DNA of 64,000 bases from contig NZ_FNQM01000007.1 in assembly GCF_900107585.1 (NCBI RefSeq), forward strand, positions 115,433 to 179,432, given 5' to 3'. Shown here piece after piece: positions 37,829 through 46,896 of this stretch. The notes beneath the pieces were generated by a model, which was not told where the DNA came from, did not search any database, and was given only the letters and a program-made list of their open reading frames with translations. A program made the translations under genes and the position numbers. Source of the DNA: Rubrimonas cliftonensis. GTDB taxonomy: Bacteria; Pseudomonadota; Alphaproteobacteria; Rhodobacterales; Rhodobacteraceae. Each line of letters starts with the position of its first letter. Position 1 is the stretch's first letter.

Positions 37829-39078
37829 GCGGCGTCGCGCGCCTCGACGGCGGCGAGAAAGGCCGCGGCGGACCATGTGAGCTGGCGACAGGAGACCGGC
37901 GCGCCGGTCTCGCGGTGCAGCTGCTCGGGGAAGCCCTGCGCCGGCATGAGCTCGCGCAGCCGCGCCATGGTCGCATCGCCCGCCGCGATCTCGCCGCGCC
38001 GGTAGCGCAGCGCCGCCAGCGCCAGCGTCGTCGGCAGCCACGGGTTGCCGCCGAAGAACGCGTCGCCGGGCCAGCGGCCGATCAGCGCCGCTCCCGCGCC
38101 GCGATTGACCGGGTAGAGCGCGGCGAAGCGCGCCGCCAGCGCGTCGGCGGCGCGGCCCGCCCGCGCGCCGGTCGCCGCGAAAGGCCCGTCGCCGCGGTCG
38201 ACTTCGGCCAGCGCGACGATCACGGCTGCGTCGAGATCGTCGGGGCCGGCGCCGAGATGGGAGCGCCAGCAGCCCGCGGCCTCGTCCCACGCCTGCTCGA
38301 CCAGCGCGGCGACGCGCGCCGCCGCCGCTTCAGCCGCCCGCGCGGCCCCCTCGTCGCGCAGCCATGCGGCGCCCAGCGTCAGCGCGTCCCACTGCGCGAT
38401 CATCGTGAAGACGTCGCGCCGCGCCGGCGCCTCCTCCCATGGCCCGATGCAGGGCGCGCCCGCGTTCGCGAGGGTGAAGGCGAGGTCGCGGGCCACGAGC
38501 GCGGCGAGCGCGTCGCCCGCCAGCGAGGGATCGGCCTCTATCGCCGCCAGACAGGCCGCGGCGCGCATGGCCGCACCGTCGAACTGCGGGCGCGACCAGT
38601 TCTCGAGGTCGGGCCCGCCATCGGCGGCGCAGCGCGGCTCGCCGAGCAGCGCCGCGCCGCTCAGGGCGGCGAGTTCCGCGTCGGGGCGCAGGTGGAGCAG
38701 GGCTTCGGGCCGGGTCGTCGGACGCAAAGGGTTGGCGGCGAGTGGCGGCCGGCCGGGATCGGTGGTCGCGAGGCTGAAGCGCACGACGTCGGCGAAGCAC
38801 GCGCGCCAGTCGCGCGCGGCTTCGGGGCTGGCGCCGGCGATCAATCCCGGCAGACGGCGCATGACCACCGCGGCGTCGCGGGGCCAGTGGTGGAAGTAGT
38901 CCGGCTCGGGGTCCCAGCGCGACGGCAGCACGGAGGCGAGCACCGAACCGCGGACAGGCCGCACGCTCTGTCCGAACTCCTCGCGCCGATGCGTGAGATG
39001 CGTCGCCGAGATCGCCGCGCGCATCGCCTGCGCCGCCTCGGCCCGCCGCGACGCGATCCATGCGCCGAGCCCGCTCAT
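37810..39078 (-). CDS. GH15 glucoamylase-like hydrolase
   Basis: A 422-residue protein with the alpha/alpha-barrel signatures of family GH15: PDYFHHWPRDAAVVMRRL (substrate-binding Trp-Arg-Asp), LENWSRPQFDGAAMRA, GPWEEAPARRDVFTMIAQ (WEE, general acid Glu) and the end segment FFGGNPWLPTTLALAALRY. GH15 enzymes cut alpha-glucosidic bonds from chain ends. No starch-binding domain and no signal peptide. Convergent with and overlapping GH144; the ATG overlaps the stop of the upstream alpha/beta hydrolase by 4 bp. In a glucan island an alpha-bond-cutting enzyme would fit a glucan closed or decorated through an alpha-linkage; glycogen turnover is the alternative. Confidence 0.82.
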   Translation of the reverse strand: MSGLGAWIASRRAEAAQAMRAAISATHLTHRREEFGQSVRPVRGSVLASVLPSRWDPEPDYFHHWPRDAAVVMRRLPGLIAGASPEAARDWRACFADVVRFSLATTDPGRPPLAANPLRPTTRPEALLHLRPDAELAALSGAALLGEPRCAADGGPDLENWSRPQFDGAAMRAAACLAAIEADPSLAGDALAALVARDLAFTLANAGAPCIGPWEEAPARRDVFTMIAQWDALTLGAAWLRDEGAARAAEAAAARVAALVEQAWDEAAGCWRSHLGAGPDDLDAAVIVALAEVDRGDGPFAATGARAGRAADALAARFAALYPVNRGAGAALIGRWPGDAFFGGNPWLPTTLALAALRYRRGEIAAGDATMARLRELMPAQGFPEQLHRETGAPVSCRQLTWSAAAFLAAVEARDAAQAVRA

Positions 39079-39860
39079 GCGCCGAGCGCCGCCAGCGCGA
39101 CGTCGAGCGCGCGGTCCACGTCCGGGCCCTCGGGGCAGTGATGGAGGCCCGGCAGCGCGGCGAAGAAGCGCGGGGCCGCCGCCGCCGCGAAGAAGGCGCG
39201 CGCGTCCTGCGGCGGCGTCAGCCCGTCCTCGCCGCCCACCAGCACCGCCGTCGGCGCGGTCAGCGCCCGCAGCGCCGGGCGCGCGTCATGGCCTGGCCAT
39301 TCGGCCTCCGCGCCCGGAACCTCACGCCGCAGCGCCGCCACCGCATCCCGCCCGAGCGCGCGGCGCGCGGCGAGCAGCGCCTCGCCGCTCAGCACGGGCG
39401 ACACCGCGAGCAGATGCGCCGCGCCGCCGAAGTCGCGCGCCAGCGTCGCGGCGGCCCATGCGCCCATGCTGTGCCCGGCGAAGCCGAGACGCGCCGGCCC
39501 GCCGCCGGGCTCGAAGCTCTCGCACAGCCAGTCGAGCGCCGCGCGCAGGTCGGCGAGATGGTTGGCCATGGTGAACGCCTCCGGCGCGCCGCCGCTTTGG
39601 TTCCCCGCGGAGAAGCGCAGGTCCGGCGTCAGCGTCGCCCAGCCGCGGCGGGCGTAGGCGGCGCGGATCGCGGCGATCTGCGGCTGGCCGGCCGCGCCGC
39701 CACGCCCATGAGCAACCAGCGCGACCGGCGGGGTCGCGCCGGCCGGCCGCTCGAGCAGCGCGCCGAGGCTCGCCGAAGGCCCCCCATGGCGGAGCGGAAC
39801 GCGCACCCGCTCGGCCCGGGGCGCATCTTGGTCGCCGTCGCTTTCGCCTGGAAGCGTCAT
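39075..39860 (-). CDS. Alpha/beta hydrolase (dienelactone hydrolase-like)
   Basis: A 261-residue serine hydrolase. ALVAHGRGGAAGQP provides the oxyanion HG region, RLGFAGHSMGAWAAATLA contains the nucleophile in GHSMG, and LVGGEDGLTPPQDARAFF plus LPGLHHCPEG supply Asp and His. No signal peptide or lid domain; many relatives act on small esters or lactones. Translationally coupled to the GH15-like gene (4-bp overlap), so it could remove ester groups such as succinyl or acetyl substituents from glucan fragments, but that is inference. Confidence 0.8.
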   Translation of the reverse strand: MTLPGESDGDQDAPRAERVRVPLRHGGPSASLGALLERPAGATPPVALVAHGRGGAAGQPQIAAIRAAYARRGWATLTPDLRFSAGNQSGGAPEAFTMANHLADLRAALDWLCESFEPGGGPARLGFAGHSMGAWAAATLARDFGGAAHLLAVSPVLSGEALLAARRALGRDAVAALRREVPGAEAEWPGHDARPALRALTAPTAVLVGGEDGLTPPQDARAFFAAAAAPRFFAALPGLHHCPEGPDVDRALDVALAALGA

Positions 39861-39959
39861 GCCCCGAGCGTGCGCGCGCCGCGGGCATTCGGCAACGGGT
39901 CGCCCGCGCGCCGCGCCGGCCCGGGCGCGGCCCGACCTGCGTCCGCGGGAGGCCCTGCG

Positions 39960-40919
39960 TCAGGTCGACGCGGCGAACGGGTCGCGCGGGGCCGGGCCGC
40001 CGTCGAGGAAGGCGGCGAAGGCGCGCGCCGTGGCGACGACCTTCGGCGCGTCGGCCATGAAGCGCCAGTTGAGCTCGATCATCCCCTTCGTGCCGGGCCG
40101 GAACCGCATCCGGGGCAGGACGTCGAGCCACGGAATCGAGCCGAGAAACATCGGCGCGTGCATGTCGCCGAGGCCGAGCGCGACCTCGTCGCCGGCGTCG
40201 CCCACGCCAGCGCGTGACACCCGCCCGAAATTGTCGTGCAGGTGCAGGTGCCAGACCCAGGGCGACAGCGCCTCCAGCTCTGCGAGGTAGTCGAAGCCGA
40301 GCACTGGCGCCGAGAGCCAGGCGTGGCCGAAGTCGAGCGTCGCGCCGACCGCCGGGTGGTCGATCGCGGCGAGTTGGCCGGCGAGCGCGCCGGGATGCGC
40401 GCCGTAAGCGACAAGGCCGCTCGCCTCGGGCTTGACGATCATGTTCTCCACGGCGAGCCGCACCCCCGTCGCGCCGGCCAGGTCGCCGAGCCGGCGGAAC
40501 GCGTCGCGCTCATCGGCGAGCAGGCCGGCGGCGTCGGCCTCCCAGGCGGCGCGCGGGGCGACGCCGGAGTGGATGACCATGGACTGCACGCCCAGCTTCG
40601 CGCAGATCGAGACGCTCGCTTCCGCCGCAGCGCGATGGGTGGCCGGGTCCACCCGGTCCATCAGGTTGATCGCATGATGGGCGTGCAGCGTCGCCCCTAG
40701 CCCCGAACGCCCCAGCGCGGCGGCGACAGCGTCCACGCGCGCGGCGTGAATCCGTCCGCCGATCACGAGGTCGAGCCTGCGGGCGACCAGCTCCACATGG
40801 TCGCAGCCGTGGGCGCGGAAGTCCCTCAGCACCGCATCGAGCATGTCGATCCGACAGTCCGGCAGGCCGGTGGTGTTGAGGCCGATGGCGTCGATGGTCG
40901 GCTCGGAAGGGTGCGGCAC
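39960..40919 (-). CDS. Sugar phosphate isomerase/epimerase-like TIM barrel protein
   Basis: A 319-residue TIM barrel of the AP endonuclease 2/xylose isomerase-like family. Key segments: HVELVARRLDLVIGG, LHAHHAINLMD, MVIHSGVAPRAAW, LAVENMIVKPEASG (Glu ligand), VGATLDFGHAWLSA (Asp, His), WHLHLHDNFGR and MIELNWRFM. Substrate unknown. The stop lies 100 bp upstream of the hydrolase start, and it may be first gene of the leftward group 40919-37810. Not a close duplicate of the other TIM-barrel gene at 25.6 kb, judging by the loops. Confidence 0.82.
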   Translation of the reverse strand: MPHPSEPTIDAIGLNTTGLPDCRIDMLDAVLRDFRAHGCDHVELVARRLDLVIGGRIHAARVDAVAAALGRSGLGATLHAHHAINLMDRVDPATHRAAAEASVSICAKLGVQSMVIHSGVAPRAAWEADAAGLLADERDAFRRLGDLAGATGVRLAVENMIVKPEASGLVAYGAHPGALAGQLAAIDHPAVGATLDFGHAWLSAPVLGFDYLAELEALSPWVWHLHLHDNFGRVSRAGVGDAGDEVALGLGDMHAPMFLGSIPWLDVLPRMRFRPGTKGMIELNWRFMADAPKVVATARAFAAFLDGGPAPRDPFAAST

Positions 40920-41009
40920 GGGATCACGTCTCCAGCAAGGGGCGGCGCAGGATCGACGGCGCGCCGGGAGCGACCGCCAGGCATCCGCTCGCCCATCGGC
41001 GCGGCCGCG

Positions 41010-41762
41010 TCAATGCGCCAGCCGCAAGAGCCTGCCCGGCGTCTCCGACAGCGGCAGGGCGCCGGACCGGCGCGCCATCTCCCAGGCGAGGGCCTGATTG
41101 CTCGCCACCACGGGCTTGCCGAGTTCGGCCTCCAGATCGTCGATGACGTCGAGCGCGCGCAGGTTGGTGCAGGAGACGAACACCGCCTCGACGTCGCGCG
41201 CGGCGCCGGCGGCCAGCGCCGCCGCGCGGATGGAAGCGGGATCGATACGCGCGACGCGGGCCTCGACCTCCTCGCCGAAGCTCAGGCAGGCGGGGGTGCG
41301 CAGGCCGGCGTCCCGAAGCGCCGCGCGCACCGGCTCGGCCACGGCGTCGATGTAGGGCGACACCACCGCGACCGAGCCGACGCCCAGCGCACGGAACGCC
41401 GCCAGCGCGGCGGCCAGCGGATCCACGACATGGCGCGTCGCGGCGGCGCCGGAAACCAGCGCCGCCACCCGCGCCGACCCGATCAGCGTCGCGCCGGAGG
41501 TGCAGCCGTAGCCGATGGCGTCGAAGCGCGCCGCAGGCGGCAAGAGCGCCGCGGCGGCCGGCGGCGCGGCCTCCATCCGGGCGATGCTGTCTGGCGTGAG
41601 GTCGTCGCCGCTCGGCACGCGGCTGACATGCAGGGCGACGTCGCGCGCGGCGAAGAGGCGGCGGAGATCATGCTCGATCGTCTCGTCCACCCGCAGGACG
41701 ATCAGGCCCAACGTGGCGCGGGCGCCGATCGGGCCGGTCAGAGCATAGGGAAAGCGCGCCAC
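41010..41762 (-). CDS. Asp/Glu racemase superfamily protein (maleate isomerase/arylmalonate decarboxylase-like)
   Basis: A 250-residue protein with the two-cysteine active-site architecture of the Asp/Glu/hydantoin racemase superfamily: first in FDAIGYGCTSGATLIG (about residue 85) and second in AVFVSCTNLRALDVI (about residue 190). The NAD-free Rossmann-like halves and length agree with maleate cis-trans isomerases, arylmalonate decarboxylases and EutA-like proteins. It lies 3 bp downstream of the M24 peptidase gene, so they work together, possibly in degradation of an amino-acid-like compound. The precise reaction is not readable. Confidence 0.82.
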   Translation of the reverse strand: MARFPYALTGPIGARATLGLIVLRVDETIEHDLRRLFAARDVALHVSRVPSGDDLTPDSIARMEAAPPAAAALLPPAARFDAIGYGCTSGATLIGSARVAALVSGAAATRHVVDPLAAALAAFRALGVGSVAVVSPYIDAVAEPVRAALRDAGLRTPACLSFGEEVEARVARIDPASIRAAALAAGAARDVEAVFVSCTNLRALDVIDDLEAELGKPVVASNQALAWEMARRSGALPLSETPGRLLRLAH

Positions 41763-41765
41763 GGC

Positions 41766-42929
41766 TCAGTCCAGCGCCGGCAGCTCGGCCGGCGCCCGCG
41801 CGCTCAGCAGCTCCGGCCCGTCCTTGCGCAGCGCGACGTTCTCCTCGTGGACCATGATCCGCCCCGGCGCGACCTCGACGCCCGGCTCCAGGGTCAGGAC
41901 CATGCCGGCGCGCAGCGGCGTCTCGTCAAGCGGGCTCAGCGACGGCCATTCCGTCAACGAGACGCCGAGGCCATGGCCGAAGCGGCCGCCGAGCGGCGCG
42001 GCGCCCTGCGCCTGAAGCGCGCGCGCCATCACGCCGTGCAGGTCGCAGGCCCGCATCCCCGGCCGCGCCGCCGAGAGCGCCGCGTCGGTGGCCGCATGCA
42101 GCGCCGCGTGGGCGCGGCGCGCGGCGTCGCTCGGGCCGCCGATGGCGAAGTTGCGGTCGAAGTCGCAGAAATATCCCGCCTTCACTGCGCCCGCGTCGAG
42201 CATCAGGACGTCGCCGCGCCGCAGTTCCCGGCCGTCCGCCGGAGAGATCACGTCCTCGCAGCCGTCCGGCCCGGCGCCGCCGGCGAGGTAGCCGACCCAG
42301 TCCGCGCCCTCCCGCAGCAGGGCGATCTGGAAGTCGCGGAACACGTCGTCGAGCCGTCGCCCCGATCCGGCGAAGTCCCCCACGCCGGCGAAGGCGGCGT
42401 CGGCGACGCGGCAGGCGGCGCGGATGCGGGCGATCTCGGCCTCCGACTTGATCTCGCGCGCGCCGCGCAGGGCGCCGGTCGCATCGACCAGCGTCGCTGG
42501 CGCGATCAGGGCGAGCAGGCGCGCGAGGTCGGCCTGCGGCATCCGCAGATGCGTCTCCGCCCCCATCGGCGCGCCGAGCCTGCCGCGCGGGGGCAGCATC
42601 TCGCGCAGCGCCGCTGCGAGCAGCCCTACGCCGTCGTCGCGCGGGTCGGGCGCATCCCATGTCCTGACATCCGCGATCCAGCCTCGCCGCATCAGCGGCG
42701 CGCCGATGGCGGGGATCACGGCGACGGGGTCGCCCGTCGCGGGAACGAGGAGGAACCAGGGCCGCGCCGGGCTCTCCCAGAACCGCGTGAGAAAGCCGCA
42801 GACGTAGAAGACGTCCGGCGGCGTCGTCAGCAGAAGCGCGTCGATCCCGTCCGCCGTCATGCCGCGTTGGAGCGCCGCGACGCGGCGGCGGTGCTCGTCG
42901 GCGCAGAAGCCGCCCGCCTCGCAGCTCAA
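41766..42929 (-). CDS. M24 family metallopeptidase (Xaa-Pro peptidase-like)
   Basis: A 387-residue pita-bread-fold hydrolase. An N-terminal creatinase-like domain (residues 10-160) is followed by the catalytic domain with all five metal ligands: Asp in LDAGAVKAGYFCDFDR (two), His in RFGHGLGVSLTEWPS, Glu in LTLEPGVEV and Glu in VHEENVALR. Members cleave Xaa-Pro or creatine/ectoine-like amides. Intact and coupled to the racemase-like gene. Upstream, across 143 bp, is the disrupted LysR gene in the same orientation. Related genes near M24 proteins can suggest ectoine degradation, but the ectoine-hydrolase-specific N-terminal segment is not evident. Confidence 0.83.
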   Translation of the reverse strand: MSCEAGGFCADEHRRRVAALQRGMTADGIDALLLTTPPDVFYVCGFLTRFWESPARPWFLLVPATGDPVAVIPAIGAPLMRRGWIADVRTWDAPDPRDDGVGLLAAALREMLPPRGRLGAPMGAETHLRMPQADLARLLALIAPATLVDATGALRGAREIKSEAEIARIRAACRVADAAFAGVGDFAGSGRRLDDVFRDFQIALLREGADWVGYLAGGAGPDGCEDVISPADGRELRRGDVLMLDAGAVKAGYFCDFDRNFAIGGPSDAARRAHAALHAATDAALSAARPGMRACDLHGVMARALQAQGAAPLGGRFGHGLGVSLTEWPSLSPLDETPLRAGMVLTLEPGVEVAPGRIMVHEENVALRKDGPELLSARAPAELPALD

Positions 42930-43072
42930 GCGCCCGCCGCCGCGGAGCGGCCTGCGCGCACAGTATCGATTTCGGGCCGTGGCGTCATGGCGCGCTCCCT
43001 CTCAGGCGATGCCGGAACGATGGTGCTTCGCGCAGGGCGGCCCCGCAAGGCGGCGCAGAGCGCGCGCCGAGC

Positions 43073-43974
43073 TCATGGCTTCGGCGCGGCGGCGCCGTGG
43101 CTCCGGGCGATGGCGTCGATCATCATGCGCACCCGCGGCAGTTCGGCCCGGTCGCGTCGCCAGACCATCTGGAAAGGCGCGCGATAGCCGAGCCTCGCCG
43201 GCGCGATGGCGCGCAGCGCCCCGGCCTTGACCCAGGGCCGCGCGCAATGTTTCGGCAGGCAGCCGAGGAAGGCGCCGGAGAGTATCAGCGCAGCCGCGCT
43301 CTCCATGTCGCTCACCTCCGCGCCCACGCGGTGGCTGGCGAAGCCCTTGACGTCGCGGGCGCCCCAGTAGCGGCGCCCGACGATGCGCCGGCTGCGCAGC
43401 TCGTCGAAGTCGATCGCGTCGTCGCACGCGGTGAACAGCGGATGGCCGGCGCCGCGGTAGAAGAGCTGCCGCTCCTCGTAGAGATGGCGATACTCCAGCC
43501 CCAGCGCGACCCGCGGGAAGCTGCCCACGGCGACGTCGAGCGCGGCGGCCGAGACGTCGCGCAGCAGCGCGTCGGGCGGCTTGCAGGCGAGGCGGATCCC
43601 GGCCTCCGGCGCGGCGCCGCCGGCATCCGCGCGCGCGGGTCGCCGAGCGTCGCGTCGAGCATCCCCACCGCCGCAGGCCCGGCGAGGCGGTTCCTGAGGG
43701 CGGCGACGCGCGAGGAGAAGCCGTCCACCGCCGCCAGCAGCCGCCGCGCCTCCGCGTCGACGCTCTCGCCGGGTTCCGTCAGGCCGAAGCCGGAGCGGCC
43801 CCGACGGCACAGGCGGAAGCCGAGCCGGTCCTCCAGCGCCTTGACATGGCTCGACACGGTGGAGAGCGACAGGTCGAGACGCGCGGCGGCGGGCGCGAAG
43901 CCGCCGGCCTCGACAACCGCGAGAAAGACGCGCAGCAGACGCAGGTCCACCGCATCGAGGGCGGGCGCGGCCAT
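43073..43974 (-). pseudogene. LysR family regulator, broken by a frameshift/deletion
   Basis: Two reading frames make one LysR protein. The first (from ATG 43974) gives the helix-turn-helix domain LRLLRVFLAVVEAGGFAPAA and LSLSTVSSHVKALEDRLGFRL through DATLGDPRARMPA. The rest, LACKPPDALLRDVSAAALDV to the end at 43073, is in another frame. The join is near 43611-43622 and about ten residues normally found there seem to be missing, so a small deletion rather than a single-base slip is likely. The helix-turn-helix may still be made as a fragment ending at 43312. Divergent from the amidinohydrolase remnant it probably controlled. Confidence 0.75.
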
Positions 43975-43989
43975 TCGGTTTGACAGACC

Positions 43990-44014
43990 TCAAAGTGAAC
44001 TGTGGTTGCTTTGA
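43990..44014. promoter_or_regulatory. Candidate LysR operator TCAAAG-N13-CTTTGA
   Basis: A perfect 6-bp interrupted dyad in the 77-bp divergent gap between the LysR gene and the amidinohydrolase remnant, in a noticeably AT-richer patch. Shape and position are those of a LysR recognition site. Confidence 0.45.
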
Positions 44015-44051
44015 TCTTTATCGATGCGAAACCCGCGCCACGATCGCCGGC

Positions 44052-44917
44052 ATGACGCATGACCCCATGGCGCCGCGCTGGCGGCTGAGTACCGAGCCCG
44101 GCCGGCTGACCGACATGCTGCTTTGCCGGCCGGACCATTATGCCCGGATTCCCAGCAACGCGATCGCGCGCGCGACGCTGGCGGCATCGACCCCGCTCGA
44201 CCGCGCACAGCTGCTGGCCGAATACGCCGAGTTCGAGGCGGCGCTCGATGAGGCGGGCATCGCGCGCCATCACCTCGCTCCAGACCCCGCGCCGCCCTGC
44301 CAGGTCTACACCCGCGACAGCAGCCAGACGGCGCCCGGCGGCCCGGCGATGACGCTGCTCGCCATGCCCCAGCGGCGCGGCGAATACGCGGCCGTCATGG
44401 CGTTCCACGGCGCAGGGTTCTGGCGCTGCGCCACCGCCGGCAGCGTCGAGGGCGGCGACATCCACCTCATCCGCCCCGTTCTGGCGGCCATCGGCCATTC
44501 CGGCGGGCGCACGCGCTCCCCGGCGCCGAGCAGTTCGCTGGAGGGCGGAGGGCTGGGAGGTCGCGCTGGTCCCGTTCGACGACGACTTCCTCCATCTTGA
44601 CGTGATTTTCTCCATGGCCGCCGATGGCCTCGCGCTGGTCTGCCCGGATGCGCTGCCGGAGAGCTTCCTGAGCTGGCTTCGCGAGCGCCGGATACGCACG
44701 ATCGATGCGGGCTATCTTGAGGCGATGGGCGACATGGCCTGCAACGTGCTGGCGCTCGGGGCGGGCCGCGTGCTGTCGCCGCGCCACTGCGCGCGCGTCA
44801 ACGAGGCACTGCGCGCGGAGGGAGGGCCTCGGCGTGCTCGAACCCGATCTGCGCCTGTTCGCCAGCGGCGGCGGCGGCGCGCACTGCATGACCATGCCGC
44901 TCACCCGCGACGACTGA
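44052..44917 (+). pseudogene. Amidinotransferase/dimethylargininase-like gene with several frameshifts
   Basis: Joined across frames, the remnant reads as a dimethylarginine dimethylaminohydrolase/arginine deiminase superfamily enzyme: VYTRDSSQTAPGGPAMTLLA, TAGSVEGGDIHLIRPVLAAI and GHSGGRT in frame one; AEGWEVALVPFDDDFLHLDV and SMAADGLALVC in another; and VLEPDLRLFASGGGGAHCMT, with the catalytic Cys still present, in a third. Frame changes fall at about 44518-44555 (two, with some codons lost) and 44818-44825, where GGAG is duplicated. Such enzymes hydrolyse guanidino groups. With three lesions it is very unlikely to be functional. Confidence 0.78.
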
Positions 44918-44948
44918 CAGGCCCCGCAACAGGACAGGGAGACCGACC

Positions 44949-46008
44949 ACGACCAAGCTCGGCGCCCGCCTTGCGCCGTGCGCCGCCGTCATGGCCGCGC
45001 CGCCCAGCAGCGCGGGTCTCGACGCAGGAGCTTAACGCGCTCGTCTGGCGCGACCACACCGACGACGCGCCGATCCGCCCCTTCGAGGAGGCGCATGGCG
45101 TCACCGTCAATCTCAAGGAATACGAAGGCGCCGGCGCCGCGCTCTCGATCATCGAGCAGTCGCGGCCCGGCGACTGGGACGTTCTGGTGATCGACGGTGT
45201 GGACGCGCCCCGGGCGGTGGCGGTGGGAATTCTCGCGCCCCTGCCGGTGGACGAACCGCCCCATGGCGCCCTGTTTCCAGAGCCGGTGATGGCGGCGAAC
45301 CACGTCGTCGACGGCGAGACCTGCGCCATCTCGGAGAAGCTCGGCTACAATACCGTCTCGTTCAATTCCTCCGCCGTCTCCGCGGAGGCGCTGGCGGACA
45401 TGCGCGGCTTCTGGACCGGCGGGGCGAGCGCGCCGATGGCGGTCCACGACCACTGCTTGCCGGCGATGGGGCTTGTGGCGGCAGGTCTGGGCGCGCCGAC
45501 CGCGGAGCTCGCCGCCGACGACCTGCCGGCGATCCGCGAGGCGCTCTTCGGCCTGAAGGACGCCTCGGAAAGCGTGGGCGGCGTCGTCGCCTCGCAGACC
45601 GCCATCGCCACCGGCGAGGCGGACGTGCTCTTCGGCGGCGGCGAATGGGTGACTGCGGGGCTGACCGGCGAGCTGCCGGAGCTGGACTGGACGACTCCCG
45701 AACAGGGCGCGGTGCGCTGGTCGCAGTCCATCGGCGTCTTCGCCGACAGCTAACGCAAGGAGCTCGCCGTGGCGTTCGTCAAGCACGTCCTCAGCCCCGA
45801 GGGCCAGGCGGCGCTCGCCACATCGTCGTGCTGCTGGGCGATGCCGGCCAACAGCGCCGCCGGCGATGTTCTCGAAGATGCGCAGAAGCGCGCCCTGCGC
45901 CGGGACCAGCAGCCCGACCATCTCCGGCGCGCCCGGCTCTGTCCGGCCCCGGACGCCGAGCTCGATGCGGCGATGCAGGACGTCTGGACGGAGTTCCTCG
46001 CGCGGTGA
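44949..46008 (+). pseudogene. Polyamine-type ABC transporter solute-binding gene, inactivated
   Basis: Encodes a spermidine/putrescine-like periplasmic binding protein: LNALVWRDHTDDAPIRPFEE, NLKEYEGAGAALSIIEQSRP, DWDVLVIDGVD, GEADVLFGGGEWVTAGL and FADS. Three lesions: the start codon appears mutated to ACG at 44949 (seven bases after a GGGAG ribosome site), the signal-peptide frame (TKLGARLAPCAAVMAA) does not continue into the mature frame (shift near 45015-45030), and TAA at 45751-45753 interrupts it, after which the same frame continues ELAVAFVKHVLSPEGQAALA to 46008. The cargo was probably a polyamine or similar compound. Confidence 0.8.
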
Positions 46009-46063
46009 GCGGGCCGCGCCCAGCCAGGCCCCGAGCGGCGGCGCCGGCGTCGGGCGGGCCGGG

Positions 46064-46896
46064 ATGAGCATCGAGGCGCGCGAACGCCGCCGCGCACTAT
46101 GCCTCGTCGGGCCTGCAGCGCTCTGGACGCTCGCCTTCTTCATCCTTCCCTTCGCCGCGATGCTCGCGCTCTCCTTCCGCTAGCCGGCGGGCGCGGCGGC
46201 GCAGGGCTGGACGCTCGACAACTACCGCGCCTTCTGGGAGCGGCCGGGTTTCGCCGAGGCGCTGCTGAACTCGCTGGAGATCGCCCTCGTCGTCACCGCG
46301 CTCTCGACGCTGCTGGCCTATCCGCTGGCGTGGATCATCGCCGAGCAGGTTCCGTCGCGCTTGCGCAGGCTGGCGCTGGCGCTGGCGGTGATCCCGTTCT
46401 GGGCGTCCTATGTCGTACGCTCCTATGGGTGGTCGGTGGTGCTGGCGCGCAAGGGCGTGCTGAACGATTGGCTGGGGGGGTCGGGCTGCCGCTGCTCGAC
46501 CTCGCCAATTCGCGCGCGGCGGTGGTGATCGGCTTCACCCACTTCTTCGTGATGCTGCTGACCCTTACGATCTTCGCCAGCCTGTCGAAGTCGCCGCCCA
46601 ACCTGCGCCGCGCTGCGGCCGACCTCGGCGCCGGGCCGTTCGCGACCTTCCGCCATGTCGTGCCGCCGCTGACGCTGCCCGGCGTCGCCGTTGGCGCGTT
46701 CCTGACCTTTGCGCTCTGTCTGGGGGACTATGTCACGCCCGAGATCCTCGGCGGCGGCAACGAGCTGGTTCTGCCGCAGCTCGTCATGCTCCAGATCGGC
46801 CGCCGCGCCGACCTGCCGATGGCCGCGGCGCTGTCGATGGCGCTTACGCTCTGCTTGACGCCGGCCTATCTCGCCTGCGCGCGGTGGATGCGGATG
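46064..46896 (+). pseudogene. ABC transporter permease (PotB-like) with stop codon and frameshift
   Basis: A binding-protein-dependent permease remnant. From ATG 46064 it reads SIEARERRRALCLVGPAALW and AFFILPFAAMLALSFR, meets TAG at codon 40 (46181), resumes in frame with GWTLDNYRAFWERPGFAEAL and WIIAEQVPSRLRRLALAL, then shifts frame at a run of seven G (46474-46480) into [20 protein letters not shown] and the EAA-like loop [20 protein letters not shown]. After ARWMRMG it runs without a stop into the ATPase remnant. The usual second permease of such operons is absent. Confidence 0.8.

Noticed and set aside
41010..42929. Ectoine utilisation (eutA-eutD) cluster
   Set aside because: A racemase-like gene next to an M24 gene fits superficially, but eutB, eutC and eutE are absent and the M24 protein lacks the ectoine-hydrolase-like N-terminal segment. 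Kept as general family calls.
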